Shown: positions 1-12,660 of the stretch, one piece after another | Position numbering within the stretch: position 1 is the first letter of the stretch | Layout: each line of letters begins with the position of its first letter | DNA from: Dryas octopetala | Taxonomy: Eukaryota > Streptophyta > Magnoliopsida > Rosales > Rosaceae | NCBI GenBank assembly: GCA_963921425.1 | Contig: OY992833.1 | Coordinates: forward strand, 16,967,738 to 17,031,737 | Direction of reading: 5' to 3' | Length of the DNA stretch: 64,000 nt | Translations under genes and position numbers: made by a program | Notes under the pieces: generated by a model | The model's database searches: none | The model's input: the letters and a program-made list of their open reading frames with translations, nothing else | Told to the model about the DNA's origin: nothing

Positions 1-179
1 TGTGTGAAGCTTTACTTCTCCAATGGCATATGATGAATTAAGAAACTTTAAAAACGAAAAATGCGAGATTTCAAATTGTCACAAATAGACGGTAAAACTG
101 TAATAAAAATGGGATAACTTATCATACCTTTTCTCTAATAAAATTTGTTAATAAAAACTATATTTTTTTAAGGGTAAAA

Positions 180-500
180 CTGTAAAATGAAATAATGAGG
201 TATACAAAAAAAAAACAACGCTTATCATGTACAGTAAATTACTCTAAAGTCTATTTTACAGCTCTTAATGATAAATAAACTTACCTAAAAAATTGCAATG
301 ATAAATATGTACAATTTGTACAAATAAAACTCGCGTTATATATGCTTCCGTGTTTTTTGTACCAAGCGTTCGGTGGGATTTTTTTTTTTTTAACTTGGCA
401 AATTGTTACTGTCACATAGTGGCAATTAGTAACAGTTTAATACATATGTTTTATGTAAATCAAATAGTTACTGTCACACAGTGTCAATTGTCAAGTGTTT
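180..500 (+). repeat. Unclassified dispersed repeat, copy 1
   Basis: The stretch around 240-300 (a block ending in 'gataaataaactta') resembles 52470-52550. The stretch around 405-495, with paired 'ttactgtcac' and 'agtggcaatt' motifs, resembles the reverse complement of 44675-44770. No terminal repeats, target duplication or coding sequence could be recognised, so the family is unknown. The rest of 1-1147 holds only AT-rich DNA and short A/T runs, with no supportable gene. Confidence 0.45.
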
Positions 501-1147
501 GGTGAACAGTACCGAATGCTAGGTGAAGCTGTGAAGGTGCCGCGAGCGCTCGGCTCATTAAAATGGATCGACCTGTCACCGTATTTTTCTAAGTGAGTCG
601 ACCGATCGTGGACTTTCGTTTTGGACTTCAAACAAAAAAAAAAATTATCATTCATGTAACCCACTCTCCTCTCCACTTTCTCTCTCAACAATGTCAATTA
701 TCATGACTATTAAATGTCAAAAGGCTAGTAACTTAATAAACGCCGGACTCATACATAAACGGCTGAGTCACTCGCTAGCATATACGGATATACCTTTACA
801 CCAAACACTTTCAAAAAAAAAAAAAAAAAAGGATCACCAATGATCATTCCAACAACTTTCCCTCAAAACTCAAAAGAGTTGTAGCTGTCCTTCTACTTAG
901 ATGCACATGATTGAATGGCGTTGAGTTCTCAACCACACAAGTATTATGGAAATACCAGGCTGCTCTCATATACACGATATCTTCAGGGACCCAAGAAAAG
1001 TGAGAAAATAGTGTCACAATCTGTGTCCACTCTATGCGTGCAAAGGTACCCACATGTCCAAGTAAAAATGATAATCATAGTTAGGGACATAATTGAATTG
1101 GTAAGGTGCAGAGGGTCCCTTAAAATTACTCTCCTTTCTCTAATTAT

Positions 1148-1461
1148 TGAAAAAATCTAGGTATTTATCCCAAAATTAATTGGTAATGGGAGGAGTAACT
1201 TAAACCCTTACAAGTGAGATCTTTCTCTCAATACACCCCTGCACATGTGGAGTCACTCAAGCCTAACATATGGACAATTTATATTGGGTAACGTGGGAAC
1301 ACGTGTAGCCGTTTGGCACAACATATGGATAGCCGGCTCTGATACTATTAAGGAATCTAAGCATTCATCCCAAAACTAATTGGCAATATAAGAAATAGCT
1401 CAAATCCTTATAAGTCACTATATAAGACTTATATTTTCAATGTAAGATCTTTCTCTCAACA
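1148..1461 (-). mobile_element. TRIM (miniature LTR retrotransposon fossil), minus orientation
   Basis: Two direct terminal repeats lie at about 1148-1233 and 1348-1461 and end in the reverse of TGTTGAGAG. The strand-minus primer-binding site (complement of 'gctctgatac') sits just inside the right repeat, as expected for an initiator-Met tRNA primer. A 5-bp target duplication ATTAT flanks the element at 1143-1147 and 1462-1466. There is no internal coding capacity, which is normal for TRIMs. The two repeats are unequal in length and visibly diverged, so this copy looks older than the one at 38021. Confidence 0.8.
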
Positions 1462-1466
1462 ATTAT

Positions 1467-3390
1467 GTGGTGCCTAAATTTTCTGAATTTTGTGATGATA
1501 GAAAGTCTTCTTCAATAGCATACCCTCTATGCATTGGCTGACGTGTACCATTTATCGATTATCACTCTCACACAACAGAATTTTCTCCATTAATTTGATT
1601 TAAATACTTAGTTTATCACTTTATCTGGACATATTTTTCTTAAAGTATGAACAAGGTGTTTGATAAAATATTTCAAAAAAGCATTAACAATTTGTTGTAT
1701 TATTTGTTATGGAACTTTGTGGCTGAGATTCTTTCCGACCCAATCCATTAAATATATTTTCTAATTTGATTATGGAAAAGCAGGGCTGCCAAACTGTTGA
1801 CATCATTTTTGGACCAGGGTTGTTATTCTTATCTTCTATGGTTTAAATTTCTATAGTTTCTATAGTTTCTTAATGGCAATTTTGGCAGCTTGAAGCTTAA
1901 TAGTAGTTGAAGTAATTAGTCCAAATTATTAGAAAAGAAAAGAAAAGCAATTAGTCCAAGTTTCCTGGCCTTTTTTTTTTTTTTTGAGAATAATTTCTGC
2001 CTCTTAAATTTTGACTAACTGCATTTCTAGTTAAGTTTTGGACTGCTCATTTCAGCAGTAAAGAGGTTTACAATTTCTTTCTTTTTAATATTTCGGAAAG
2101 GGACTTTTATGATTTCTCTAATTGAAAAGAACTTGCTTTGAAAGCTGACAGAATCTGAGCAAGCCAATTATTGAGATCATTTTTTAGTTGGCAGTTGGCA
2201 CTTTGTGTAAAGGTTAAATTATATATCATCAGCTACCTGAGGGAAATACATTATTTAAGTTTCAAGTATCTGACCTTTGATTTGGCACATGTATTTATTT
2301 ACTCGAATAAAATCTTGTTATTTATTTCACCACATCATGCTTCAATGCTATTTGCTGCCTTGGTAGCAAGTCAGAAATAAATAAAGTATTAACTAATAGT
2401 GATAGTTTTGAACATTACTGAAACCCAACATCAAATTAGCGAGTAAAAATAACAAAATCAGTTAACATGAATAAGTGAAGTTTATGTCAAACACAAAAAA
2501 CCTGATTTTAACACTAAAAATTTGTTTATGTTGTTAGTATCATGATCAAATGGATCAAATAAATAAATGGTGAACCGAAATATTACCAAAAATATATGAT
2601 TATATAACCAAATGATATTTAATTAAATTAATTTTTTACATAGATAATCTTTAAAGGATTATTTAAAAAACACACAAATCCGAACATGAGACAACACTGC
2701 AGAATAATAATAAGAGAAAAGGATGGAAGGCTGTAGCTACAATTCTTCTTTCTATTGTATGAAGAATGAATGAGTTCAATATCAATGTCCATATTTGCAC
2801 TCTCCCAAAATTCACTGTGCATCCCCCACATGCTAAGATAAGTGATTAACATCGCACTTGACACCTCATGATGACATAGAAGCTTTAATCTGACCAAAGC
2901 CGAATTATTCCATCCAATTTAAGAGGACAAACTTGAATCGAAAGAAAAAAACCTTTAAAAAAAAAAAAAAAAAGGAGAAAATCACTTGTACTTGAGATAC
3001 CAAAATTGAACTAAAATGATAATACAATTACGGATGGGAAAGAAAGAACATTTGTCTGTCATTAATTTTGAACCTTCTTGTTGGTTCATACTTCATACAA
3101 GCAAAATTAGAGCCCATAATCTATTCCTAAATATCATCATTATTATATATATATGTGTATATATATAAATTACATGAACAAAAAAATCCTTAATAATGGG
3201 TAGGTAGGGTAAAAAGAATCGCAGAACTGACTGCTATAATCACAACACGAGCTATTGTGCCTTAAGGCTGGCAAGGGAAGGCATCCGAAACATCAACCCT
3301 TCTCACAAATGTGTTGATCCCAAACTCAGCCTTGGCAGATATATATGTATAGATATCTATTAGGGATATACTTCAACTTCCCCCGTTTTA
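1467..3390. other. Gene-free spacer downstream of the P450 reductase gene
   Basis: This is AT-rich sequence with short simple repeats, for example alternating AT near 3145-3170 and an A-run near 2957. The longest open frame (2628-2897, minus) is 89 codons, matches no family I recognise and has no coding-like composition. The last few hundred bases before 3390 should include the 3' untranslated region of the minus-strand reductase gene. Confidence 0.6.
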
Positions 3391-6300
3391 TCACCACACA
3401 TCACGAAGGTACCTGCCGTTCATTTGCAGATTTTTCACCATGCTCTCAGCTTTGGAGTTGTTAAGAGATCCCTGAAATTAAAAATAAATAAATAAAAATC
3501 ACCAGACTTAATTTGTATGATCCAGCAAATTTTACAGTACTTGTGAAAATTAAAATGCCGGCAAGGAAAGGTGTATGGACACTGCATTAAATAACAGTCT
3601 CCACAGATTCATTTTATCTTTTCATCTTCAGATGCCAAGAGCAATTTCATAGGTCCCAGCTATATGGCTCTTTTAAGCTTGGTAGGTGGTTTCAAAATTG
3701 GTAGGTGACAATTGACGCAACATTTATCACACCAGTAAGTCTAATGTCTGCTCAAATTCACATACCTGCTCCTGCAATATTGTGTGAAGAGTCCGGTGGA
3801 CATCCCTAGCCATGCCCTTAGCATCACCACAAACGTAAATATAACCTCCCTGAGATATCATGTCCCAGATGTCTGAAGCCTGAACACAAACCAAAACATG
3901 TCATTATCGCTTCAAATTAACTAAGAAAAGTTGTCAACTGTGGAAATAGGCAGTAGTTGAGAGTAGGTGCCAAACCTTCTGCATCATTTTATGCTGCACA
4001 TATTCCTTGGTGGGTCCCTGGCGTGAGAAGGCGACGACGAGCTCAGAAAGTGCACCAGTTTCTACAAAGTTGCTCAGCTCATCTTCATAAATGAAATCCT
4101 GCGATATTAGGAGTAAATTAAATTTTCATAATTAAATTATGAAAAGTTGCAAACAACCCAGCATGCACCAACACTCACCCACTACAACCACAATAGATCT
4201 TTCTAGGGCATACTTACCAATTGACTATTTCTGCATCCAAAAAATAATACGGAGCGTCCCAGTTCCGCTCCAGCTTCTTTAAGAGCTAATCTTTCCTGAA
4301 AGAGTAAATCCATACTTGTAGATCAGATATTGACTTATGAAGAGTTGATTAGCAAAGTGAATGAACAATCAAGTCAACCAAAAAATACCTGCAGGAAGCC
4401 CCTGAAAGGAGCCAATCCAGTGCCAGGACCAATCATGAGAATAGGTACTTTAGTATCAGCAGGAAGTCTGAAGTTTGATTGCCGAATAAAAATGGGTGCC
4501 CAACTACATTCATCACTCTTCTCCAAAGGCACAGCATTCTGGAAAGGGATGGAAGAAGAAAATAATTAAAATCCATTCAAAATTGTACAAAACATCAGAA
4601 AGCTGTTTAGAAGTTACGCAAGTAAGTTTACATCACTAACAAGACATGAGACACAGAGAAATAGTAACTGAAAACAAGCACATATCCATGTATGGATGAG
4701 ACGCCCAGAAAAAAAGATAAGTGTTGCTACATTAAAGACAGCTTATATACAAAACAAGTTCTCTACATAAAATGCATTGATCTTTTAAAATCCATTGCAG
4801 GTACTGTAGTTTATTTATAAGCAGGAAAACCTAGGAATACTTCATTTACTACTTTTGAACTTGAGAGGTCTTCTCCTATTAGTTTATCCCCCACAATTGT
4901 TAAGCTCTTCAAGATTTTAAATTGAGCACCAAAGAATGCAAAAATAAAACAGATAAAACTACCTTCATCCAGGTTGAACACACTCCTTTGTGAATCCGTC
5001 CTGCAGGTGTTTTTTCATCAACTAATGCACAAGTAACGTGAATTCTAGATGACGCCATCCTGTGGAATATATTTGCATTAAAATAAGTACATATTCACAA
5101 ATATATTACATGCGATAAAAATAAAAATATAACCACAGAAAGAGAGGTAAAACAGGTCACTCTATATCTTATAACATTTCCCATGTCCTTTAAAATTAAA
5201 ATCAATTTCAAGAGTTAATATTTCTTTTGTTTGAAAGAAAACATTATTTGTTCAGGGAGATCATTAGATTTTCTAATGATATTGTTGAAAATAACCATTT
5301 TTTGTTCATATATTTTTTCTTTTTCCTTTTCATAATTTTTTTCCTGGGATAGCTAAGCACTGGGATTTGATGTAGATCATCTTTTTCCTCAGTCATATAA
5401 TAAGCTTGAAACAAGGTCTTTTTGACCAAATCTCAGCTATAGAATATTCTCGTATAAGAGAGCTTCTATTTCTGAAATACACCACTGGCATCTGGCTCTC
5501 ATATTGAAGTTACTAAATATGGAAAAGAGAAAATTTGAGACGAGGAAGAAAGAATCATTTACCTTGGGGATGATGAGATTGAATAGTATCTAGGCAGCAA
5601 TCTTGGAGCAACTGCTGCAAAAAAGACACCAATTGGGGGTTTGGCTGTTGGAAATTCAGCCATGACCTCAAGAAGGCTTCTCTGACTTGCAACCACCCAT
5701 TGTGCATATTCATCCTGAACAAGTTTACAACAAAAAGTTACACACTGACAAACATCTAAGAATAAGAGATTAGTGGAGCACTAAACTAATAACAAAACGC
5801 ACTTAGTAAATATCAAAGTACAAAGTTTACTACCTTCCCAGCAGGTGATGCGAGATGTCTTAATCGATCAGCTTCAGTTGGATCAGATGCATGGGCTGCT
5901 AAAGCGAGTAAGGCAGACTGGAAAATAATAAGTACCCAAAGTTACATCCAAGTTTCATTAGAAAAACTAAAAAAAATATGAACCAACCACTATAAAAAGA
6001 AATAAAGAGGGAAAAGGCCAACCTTTTTGGGGAAATTTAAAAGATCAGCATATCGAGTTAGTGCTGTTCTTAATGTGCATGGTGGGAAAGAAGGTGCCAA
6101 GGAGCTTCCACTTAGTGGTGTGCCATCCTCTTTATCAGTGTGTATCGAGAAGTAAATTTCCGGTGACAAGCCCAACAACCTCACTGCCTCTTCCACAGTT
6201 TCAGAAAGATTCTCACAGTAAACACCAACATGATCCCCAGTTTCGTATCTGAGAAAGAAAAAAAGCCAAGCATGTAGGTAAGCACCGTACATAAGCAGTG

Positions 6301-8609
6301 GACATTCTACTTTCCACTATCTTTTAAAGCCTCAATTAGGTACCATTCTCAGAAGACAAGAAATGCAGAATAAGTCAGTAACTTTTATGTTCACCACTAT
6401 ATTAGCATTTGCACCCAAGTTAGCAAAACAGGAAAACAACAGCGAGAAAAAAAGACCTGCCAAAGCAACTTACGTTAGCCCAGTGCCAGCAATATCAAAT
6501 TCGAGATGGGTGCAAGAACGATCAGATGCAGGAGTATGAAGTTCCTTTCTCACAGCCACATTAGCTCTTCATGCAGCAAAAAGAAATGTCAGATAAAAAC
6601 AAAAAACACAGATAAGTTGCAACCTTTGAACGTAGAAAGGTGGATTTTTTTGTTGTTACCTGCATGGATGTTGAGCATCAATGACAGCATGACCATTTGC
6701 ATTATTCCAGCTCTTATTCTCTACTGATGCATCTGCAGCATCATTAAATACAACTCGATACTCCAATACAGCAGCAGTGTAAGGTGTAGAAATAGGTGTT
6801 GTTGCATCGTCATCTCGAAGCAACTGATCCAACTCGGACCACATCAACTCTCGCCTAGAACATCATCAGTCAATGTAGAAATTCATAAGAATTTAAAATA
6901 TAACAGATAAAAGAGCTATGCACTCATACTATTAACACAAATGGTTATGAAACTTCTCAATACCATGCAGTGAAGTCATCCTCAATGCATTGATCGTCAT
7001 CTCCAAGACCCACTGGAACAAGCCGCTTTGCACCTGAAAATGAGAACATACTTGTTAGCTCGTGAAACAATAATAACATACTTATTTCAAAAGAAAGTGT
7101 CACAGATGAAGTGAGCAGACATTTCGCAGATCAACTCTCAGTAAAGAATAGTCTGAAATGTGGGTATCGAATGGCATATAAATACTGTTATAGAGAAACA
7201 TTTAAAACTATTGTAACAACTGAGGGCATTGTAAAGCCAAAAAATTGCTGATAAGGGATAACGTAAGATCATAGCAATGTGAACCATCTCAAAATTCACG
7301 AGGTCCCACTCCCACATGAGTTTCATCAGAAAGGGACAAAAGGACCACCAAAATAACAAAGAGAAAGAAGGAAAGAAAGAAAGAAGGCATACCCTGCGCA
7401 ATGAGGATGTCATCGACAACCACGGCAACCTGATTAACAACGACAAAAATAAACACAATGCAACAGAAAACCAAGGAATTTATAAGTAAAATTCAAGCTC
7501 CAAAAGCTAGAGTGGCATGAATATATTGAATTTATTTATAAACTAAATTTCATTTCGAACCTTATTGAAATGCTCATACTGCCTGTTTCCTAGGCCAAAC
7601 ACTCCGTAGTGAAGATTCTGAAGCCACTCTCCTCTCTCTTTACCCTATAACCACCATCACAATTCAAAAATTTTAATAAAATCAATCAAACTTCAGTCTA
7701 AAATATAACCCACAACCACAACAATGCCTTAAAATTTTCTGTTAACAAAATTTCAATGAAATTTACCTCTGTAAACCACTTATAAAACCTAGCAGCGTTA
7801 TCAGTTGGCTCACCATCACCATATCTACATCCACCACCAATCAAGCATGTTATTTATGAAACCCGAAATCAAATAATTAATTTTTTTCTCTTTCTACAAT
7901 TTTCTTTGAATTGAACTCACGTGGCCAACAAGAAAAATGCCAAACTCTCATTCTTCAATTTCTCCTCGTATGCTTCGTCGTCAGCAGCATAATCGTCCTA
8001 CCAAATGAACCAAATGAACACAATGAACAAACATGAACCAAATTGAACAAACTCAAAAACAAAATAGAAGTTCAGAAATTGAAGCATACCAAATCAACAA
8101 CTTTAAATGTGACCCTCTCGTAGCGAGCCTTCGCTTCCTCAGCCAAAGCCTACATTTGGAAGCAAACAGTAAACACCACCATCCAATAAGCAAAGTAAAG
8201 CATGAAACAAGCTAGTAAAGCAAATAAATTGAAGTGGTTATCGAATACGGACCTTGGCGAAGCCCTCGGCGGTACCGGTTTGAGTTCCGAAGAAGACGGT
8301 GACCTTCTTGCTACCGTCGTCGAGCTCCGGCTCTGGCTCTTTGACGATCAAGGGCTTAGGAGGCTGGAGGACCCTGGGCTTGTGCGCACTGGATCGCCGC
8401 CAGAAGAAGACGACAGCGCAGCCGATGAGGACGGCGATCGAGGTGGTCAGGATCATCACGAACTCGCGATTCTCTAGAATGACCGAGGATATGTCGACAC
8501 TGCCGGAGGAGTCGGAGGAGGCGTTGGTGGGGTCCATCTTGCCGCGGATGATCGCCGCCATCAGATCCAACGGCGAGATTTTCATCGAGCTGGAGGAGGA
8601 CGAATCCAT
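3391..8609 (-). CDS. CPR: NADPH-cytochrome P450 reductase, class II (ATR2-type)
   Basis: The enzyme passes electrons from NADPH through FAD and FMN to cytochromes P450 on the ER. Coding exons, 5' to 3' (minus strand): 8609-8253, 8149-8090, 7997-7921, 7824-7767, 7644-7561, 7429-7393, 7033-6964, 6854-6660, 6566-6474, 6248-6023, 5917-5834, 5714-5563, 5059-4963, 4538-4389, 4295-4218, 4098-3976, 3879-3766, 3471-3391. All junctions are GT-AG and in frame, giving 711 aa, the normal length. Visible parts are a serine-rich N-terminus, a membrane anchor at residues 50-70, the FMN loop GTQTGTAEG (108-116), the FAD motif RYYSISSSP (489-497), NADPH-binding [12 protein letters not shown] (567-578), VCGDAKGMA (663-671) and the invariant C-terminal RDVW. 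The longer Ser-rich leader before the anchor is the class II trait. In the family this class is often stress- or elicitor-inducible, which is not shown here. The gene looks intact. An internal ATG eight codons in is an alternative start. Confidence 0.97.
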
Positions 8610-8842
8610 AATAAAGAAATTGATAGTTCCAAGGAGATGAGGACCGGAATCCGGCGGCGGAATTGATAGTAAGAGTAACCGGATTCCGGAGACGAGCTGT
8701 ACGAACCGTACGAACTGCAGGAACTGTAGGTAATGTGAAGTAGGGCGTTGTGGTGGTTGGGGTAGTTGAAAACAGAGAGAGGGAGAGAGAGAGTCTGAGC
8801 CCTGAGGTTCTTATGAAGGTGGGGAAGGAGGGAAGGGGGTGG

Positions 8843-8852
8843 TTATATATTT
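8843..8852 (-). promoter_or_regulatory. Probable TATA box of the P450 reductase gene
   Basis: On the minus strand the sequence reads AAATATATAA, about 235 bases upstream of the start codon at 8609. The interval between them is rich in CT on the coding strand (around 8770-8795), typical of a plant 5' untranslated leader. Position and sequence fit a TATA box, but no transcription start is known. Confidence 0.5.
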
Positions 8853-9186
8853 AGAGAGGGAAGTGTGTGCGTCAGTGCGGGTGTGTGCGCCAACGCCTAC
8901 CAAACCAGACTGGTCAAAGTGTCAAACCCACCTAACACGAACACAAAGAGAAAACAGAGAGAGAGAGTTAATCAGTTAACCATGGTTAAGACTTGAAACA
9001 CTCGAAGACCTCCACGGTAGTAAAAAACAACTAGAAACGAGTGGAGGGAGAGGTTTTCAACAAAAATGCTTGTTCTTTGGCGACTCGCAATTTCACAGAT
9101 TCTATTAGCTGTCTGTATCTTCGGGGGGAATAAATATCATTGGGAAATCGTTAGATGCCCTCGTGCGTCTTGTGCGTTTATTTTAT

Positions 9187-9562
9187 AATAATGATAGTTG
9201 TCTTACATTTTTTTTTTTCACATTTGTATCTTATATGATGTATTATTAATTTACTATAAGGGTATTTCTTTTTTTTTTTTTAATTTTTAGTATCCAATGT
9301 ATGAATGCCATGTAAGATGGTATGAAATTGTGGTATAAAAATATGATAAGTGTAGCATTACTGTTTATTTTATCAGTAATGCTACACTTACCACATTTTT
9401 ATACCATAATTTTATACCATCTTACATGGCATTCATATATTGGACACTAAAAATTAAAAAATAAAACCTAAAAAAGAAAAAGGAAATACTCTTCCAATAA
9501 AGTAATGACACATCATGTGAAATACAAATGTGGAAGAAAAAATGTGGAATAACTAACATTGT
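9187..9562. mobile_element. hAT-type MITE, head-to-head inverted dimer
   Basis: The segment folds into a near-perfect hairpin. The left arm (9187-9362) is the reverse complement of the right arm (9376-9562), with a short AT-rich loop. Each arm is a copy of the MITE family seen at 11101 and 16880, starting CAGTAATGCTACAC at the centre. An 8-bp duplication TATTTTAT flanks the whole dimer at 9179-9186 and 9563-9570, which indicates it moved as one unit. It is non-coding. Confidence 0.75.
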
Positions 9563-9722
9563 TATTTTATAGGCAAAATTTATATACACATGATTTGGTG
9601 ATGGGAGGTAGGACAACCGTTGATTTTCCAGCATGGGACCATAACAATCAATAATTATTAGGGGAGCATTTAGTAAACATGGATTCTCACATCCACAACA
9701 TATACAAGAAGATTTTATATAA

Positions 9723-10202
9723 AGGTCCATTAACTTTAGGTACCAAATTATAATGTTTTTTCATTTCAACTACTAAAACATTTATGTCATTTCAGTTTAG
9801 GTACTAAATTTAAGTTTAGGTACAAACTTTAAAAAATATAGTTATATCGTACTGTGACTGTCTAACAGTCATAACTTTTTTATTGATTTATTGTTTTTTC
9901 AATATTTGTAAGGCTTAAACTTTAATATTTAGTCTTTGGGTTATAGGATATCATCCCCCAAACCTAAATCAAAAGTATGAAACTCTAAAAATTTTGATTT
10001 TTTATAAATTTTAAATAGTCACAACTGTGACTGTTCGACAATTACAACTGTAACTGTTCGAGAGTCACAACTGCATAGCAAACTGATTTGTGACCTAATC
10101 CAAAATGTTTTACTCTAGGTTAGTACCTAAACTAAAAAAAATTAGTGTCTTGCTGCTTTATTAAAAAACTATTGATATTTGGTATTTAATCCTAATTTTC
10201 TA
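9723..10202. mobile_element. Non-autonomous Mutator-like element (AGGTCCATT family)
   Basis: A 9-bp target duplication TTTATATAA at 9714-9722 and 10203-10211 fixes the ends exactly. The element starts AGGTCCATTAACTTTAGG and ends with a block that, reversed, resembles the start in its 'taggtac' rhythm. The same start and end recur in the 3.1-kb element at 41375-44467. Inside are several copies of a 'gtgactgt' / 'acagtcac' motif in both orientations. It has no coding sequence. Confidence 0.75.
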
Positions 10203-10585
10203 TTTATATAATAGAATTCACATAACAGATTTTTATATAAGATCTCATCCAAATTAGACTGATATACACTCAAGTAGTATAAATAATTCACGTATTATAA
10301 TATGAATAAACTATTAATATTATATCATATAAGACCCTATAAGTATAAACTCATTATTTACCATATTATAACACGTGAATTTATTACGTTACATAACGAT
10401 ATATCAGTTATACATAATAATTTTTCATAAATATGAATGCTAGAATCACCTCTTTAATGCTTTGTTTAAAAAAAGGCTTTGTGTTTTATTCGATTTATTG
10501 AAAAGTAAGTCTAAATGAAAGACATTATGTATAAAACAATCTAACTCTCAAAAAAATGCTCATATATGGTTTACTTTTAAGTAGA

Positions 10586-10885
10586 TGTCAATATCTCTCA
10601 AACCCTTATAAGTTATTATGTAAGGCCTCACATTTTTAATATGAGATATTTATCTCAACACGCCCCCGCACGTCTGACGTCATTCAAGCCTAACACATGG
10701 ACAATTCATATTAGGCGACGTGGGAGCATGTATGGCCGTTTGGCACAACACCTAAATAGTTTGCTCTGATACCATGAAAGAATCTAAGCATTCATTCTAA
10801 AATCAATTGGCAATGAAAATAGTAGCTCAAACCTTTATAAGCCACTATACAAGACCTCACATTTTCAATGTGTAATTTCTCTAAT
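10586..10885 (-). mobile_element. TRIM fossil, degraded copy
   Basis: Same family as 1148-1461 and 38021-38385. The left repeat ends near 10660 and the right repeat runs from 10775 to about 10885. The reversed primer-binding block 'gctctgatacca' is at 10763-10774. The outer ends are worn and no target duplication can be read, so the limits are approximate. It has no coding content and looks older than the 38021 copy. Confidence 0.65.
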
Positions 10886-11100
10886 TTTTGAACTCTTTGT
10901 CATTTATAATTATTCACATGCATCCAACAATTGCATCAAAATTATGTAAGTAGTTTTTGTGATAAGTTGCTTGTGCAATATAACTATACTTTAATACAAT
11001 AAATTAATAAATTTAAACACACAAATCCAAAGATCAAACAAATTTAAAACTGCAAAAATATTATTGTAGTTGTGATGTTATTGATTGACAATTATACAAG

Positions 11101-11294
11101 CAGTAGTCTTAGACATCTCACATTTTTTCCCAACTATTTTTTCTCAACTTACATGACATTCATATATTGAACACTAAAAAATAAAGAATAAAACCTAAAA
11201 ATAAAAGGAAATACTTTATCGATCAGTAAAGTAATTACACATAAAGTAAGATACAAATATTTAGAAAAAAAAGTTGGAACAATTCGCATTATTG
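11101..11294. mobile_element. hAT-type MITE
   Basis: The element starts CAGTAGTC and ends GCATTATTG, giving short imperfect inverted ends. An 8-bp target duplication TATACAAG lies at 11093-11100 and 11295-11302. The interior matches the arms of the dimer at 9187-9562 and the copy at 16880-17077 (shared blocks 'acatgacattcatatattg' and 'aaggaaatactttatc'). It is non-coding. Confidence 0.8.
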
Positions 11295-11379
11295 TATACA
11301 AGCATTAGAACGATTACAATTACACAAGTGTTTCTGTTTACAATTACATTGGCACTCAAGCGCATAACTTAAAGCATAA

Positions 11380-12245
11380 GGGCCTGTCTGGTAACATTTT
11401 ATAGAACAATTTTTTAAAAACTATATTGTAAAATGAAAATGACAAATTAAATTTTGCATTCTCAAAATATGAGAAGGTGTCTAGTAACATAATTGAAAAA
11501 CAATTATATATAACAAAAATAATGAAAACACATGTAATATTAACCAATTATTATAACCAAATAATTATATTCACAAAAGATATTAATTATAAATTATTAT
11601 TAACCAATTTCATAAAATAGATAATTAAAAAAGAGAAAAGTTTCATACAACTCAACCCACCTCGGCGCAACTACCTTGGAGGTGGAAGAGTTGTTGGTGA
11701 TTGTATTATTAATGGAGACAAGACTGCAAGCACCTATGATCTAGTTGAACGGATATATTTTCTCTATATAAGGGTTGTTAAGGCTCGTGAGCTTCCTATC
11801 ATGGATGTTATGGGGAGTCGATCCATTTACCGAAGAGAAAATTGAAAACTATAGAGAGATTACAAAGTATATATTTTGAGAGATAGGTAGAGATAGAGAG
11901 AGAAATAGGGAAATAGAAGAATAAAGGAGAGATGAAGAAAGATGGGTGAGGTGGGCAGCAACGAGGGGTAGGGTTGCTGCAAGAGGTGGTTCTGGCAAGG
12001 TGGGGATGAGGTGCAGATCACATGTTTTTTTATTTTTTCAATTTTTTTTTAGTTGCATTTTTTTTTATTTGTATCTGTGTTCTCTATATTTTCTAAATTT
12101 ACTGAAAACATTATTTAGTTATTTTCTGAATTTACACTGTAAAGTAGAAATACTATTTTCTCAATATGACAACCAAACGCATTTTTGTCATTCTTTGAAT
12201 TTGTAAAATGAAAAACCGTTTTGTAAAATATTACTAAACTCACCC
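11380..12245 (+). mobile_element. PIF/Harbinger-like non-autonomous element carrying a host gene fragment
   Basis: The left end GGGCCTGTCTGGTAACATT pairs with the right end, which reversed reads GGGTGAGTTTAGTAATATT. Both ends are flanked by the 3-bp duplication TAA (11377-11379 and 12246-12248), the usual Harbinger/Tourist signature. The interior holds a recognisable piece of an FT-interacting/MCTP gene at 11654-11818, followed by purine-rich sequence. No transposase is present. The family call rests on end sequence and duplication length only. Confidence 0.65.
11654..11818 (+). pseudogene. Captured fragment of an FTIP/MCTP (multiple C2 domain and transmembrane) gene
   Basis: Translation gives LGGGRV, later GDKTASTYDLVE, then FLYIRVVKARELP and MDVMGS. 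This follows the start of the second or third C2 domain of FT-interacting proteins, whose usual form is GDK-x-STYDLVEQM-x-YLYVRVVKARELP-x-D-x-TGS. Intact family members are about 770-1,000 residues with three or four C2 domains and a C-terminal membrane region. Only about 55 codons are here, and the reading frame runs on into unrelated sequence. It lies inside the Harbinger-like element, so I read it as a transduplicated fragment rather than a decaying local gene. It may be transcribed with the element, but nothing shows that. Confidence 0.75.
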
Positions 12246-12299
12246 TAAATTTCTTTTTATTGTAAAGCCTGCATAGGGCTTTTTAACATAAGTTTGTTG

Positions 12300-12660
12300 A
12301 GTTTTTTTTTTTTTGCCATAGGTTCATTGAGTTTAACTACTAAATCCAACATTATTTTTCATTTTGAATACTAATATGTATCATTAGTTTAGTTACCAAA
12401 TTTTTATTTTAGCCAAAATATCATTCTACCAATCGAATTAAATAGCCTAACAATGAATTCATTTGTTGTTTTGTAGGTTTAGACTAAATTGTTTAGTCTA
12501 TAAACTTTAGGGCGCTTCAACCTTTAATTAAACCTAAACTCTAAACCCTTATAAATCCTAAATTTTTATGAACTTAATCACAACTATGCTTGCATGACAG
12601 TCACATTGCAACTGTAATGCAGTCACACTAATATACAAAAAAAAAAAAAATTCAAGCGAT
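12300..12660. repeat. Degenerate relative of the AGGTCCATT Mutator-like family
   Basis: It begins near 12320 with 'aggttcattgagttta' and later has 'gacagtcacattgcaactg' motifs near 12595-12630, as in 9723-10202 and 41375-44467. No target duplication or clean ends are visible. Confidence 0.4.
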
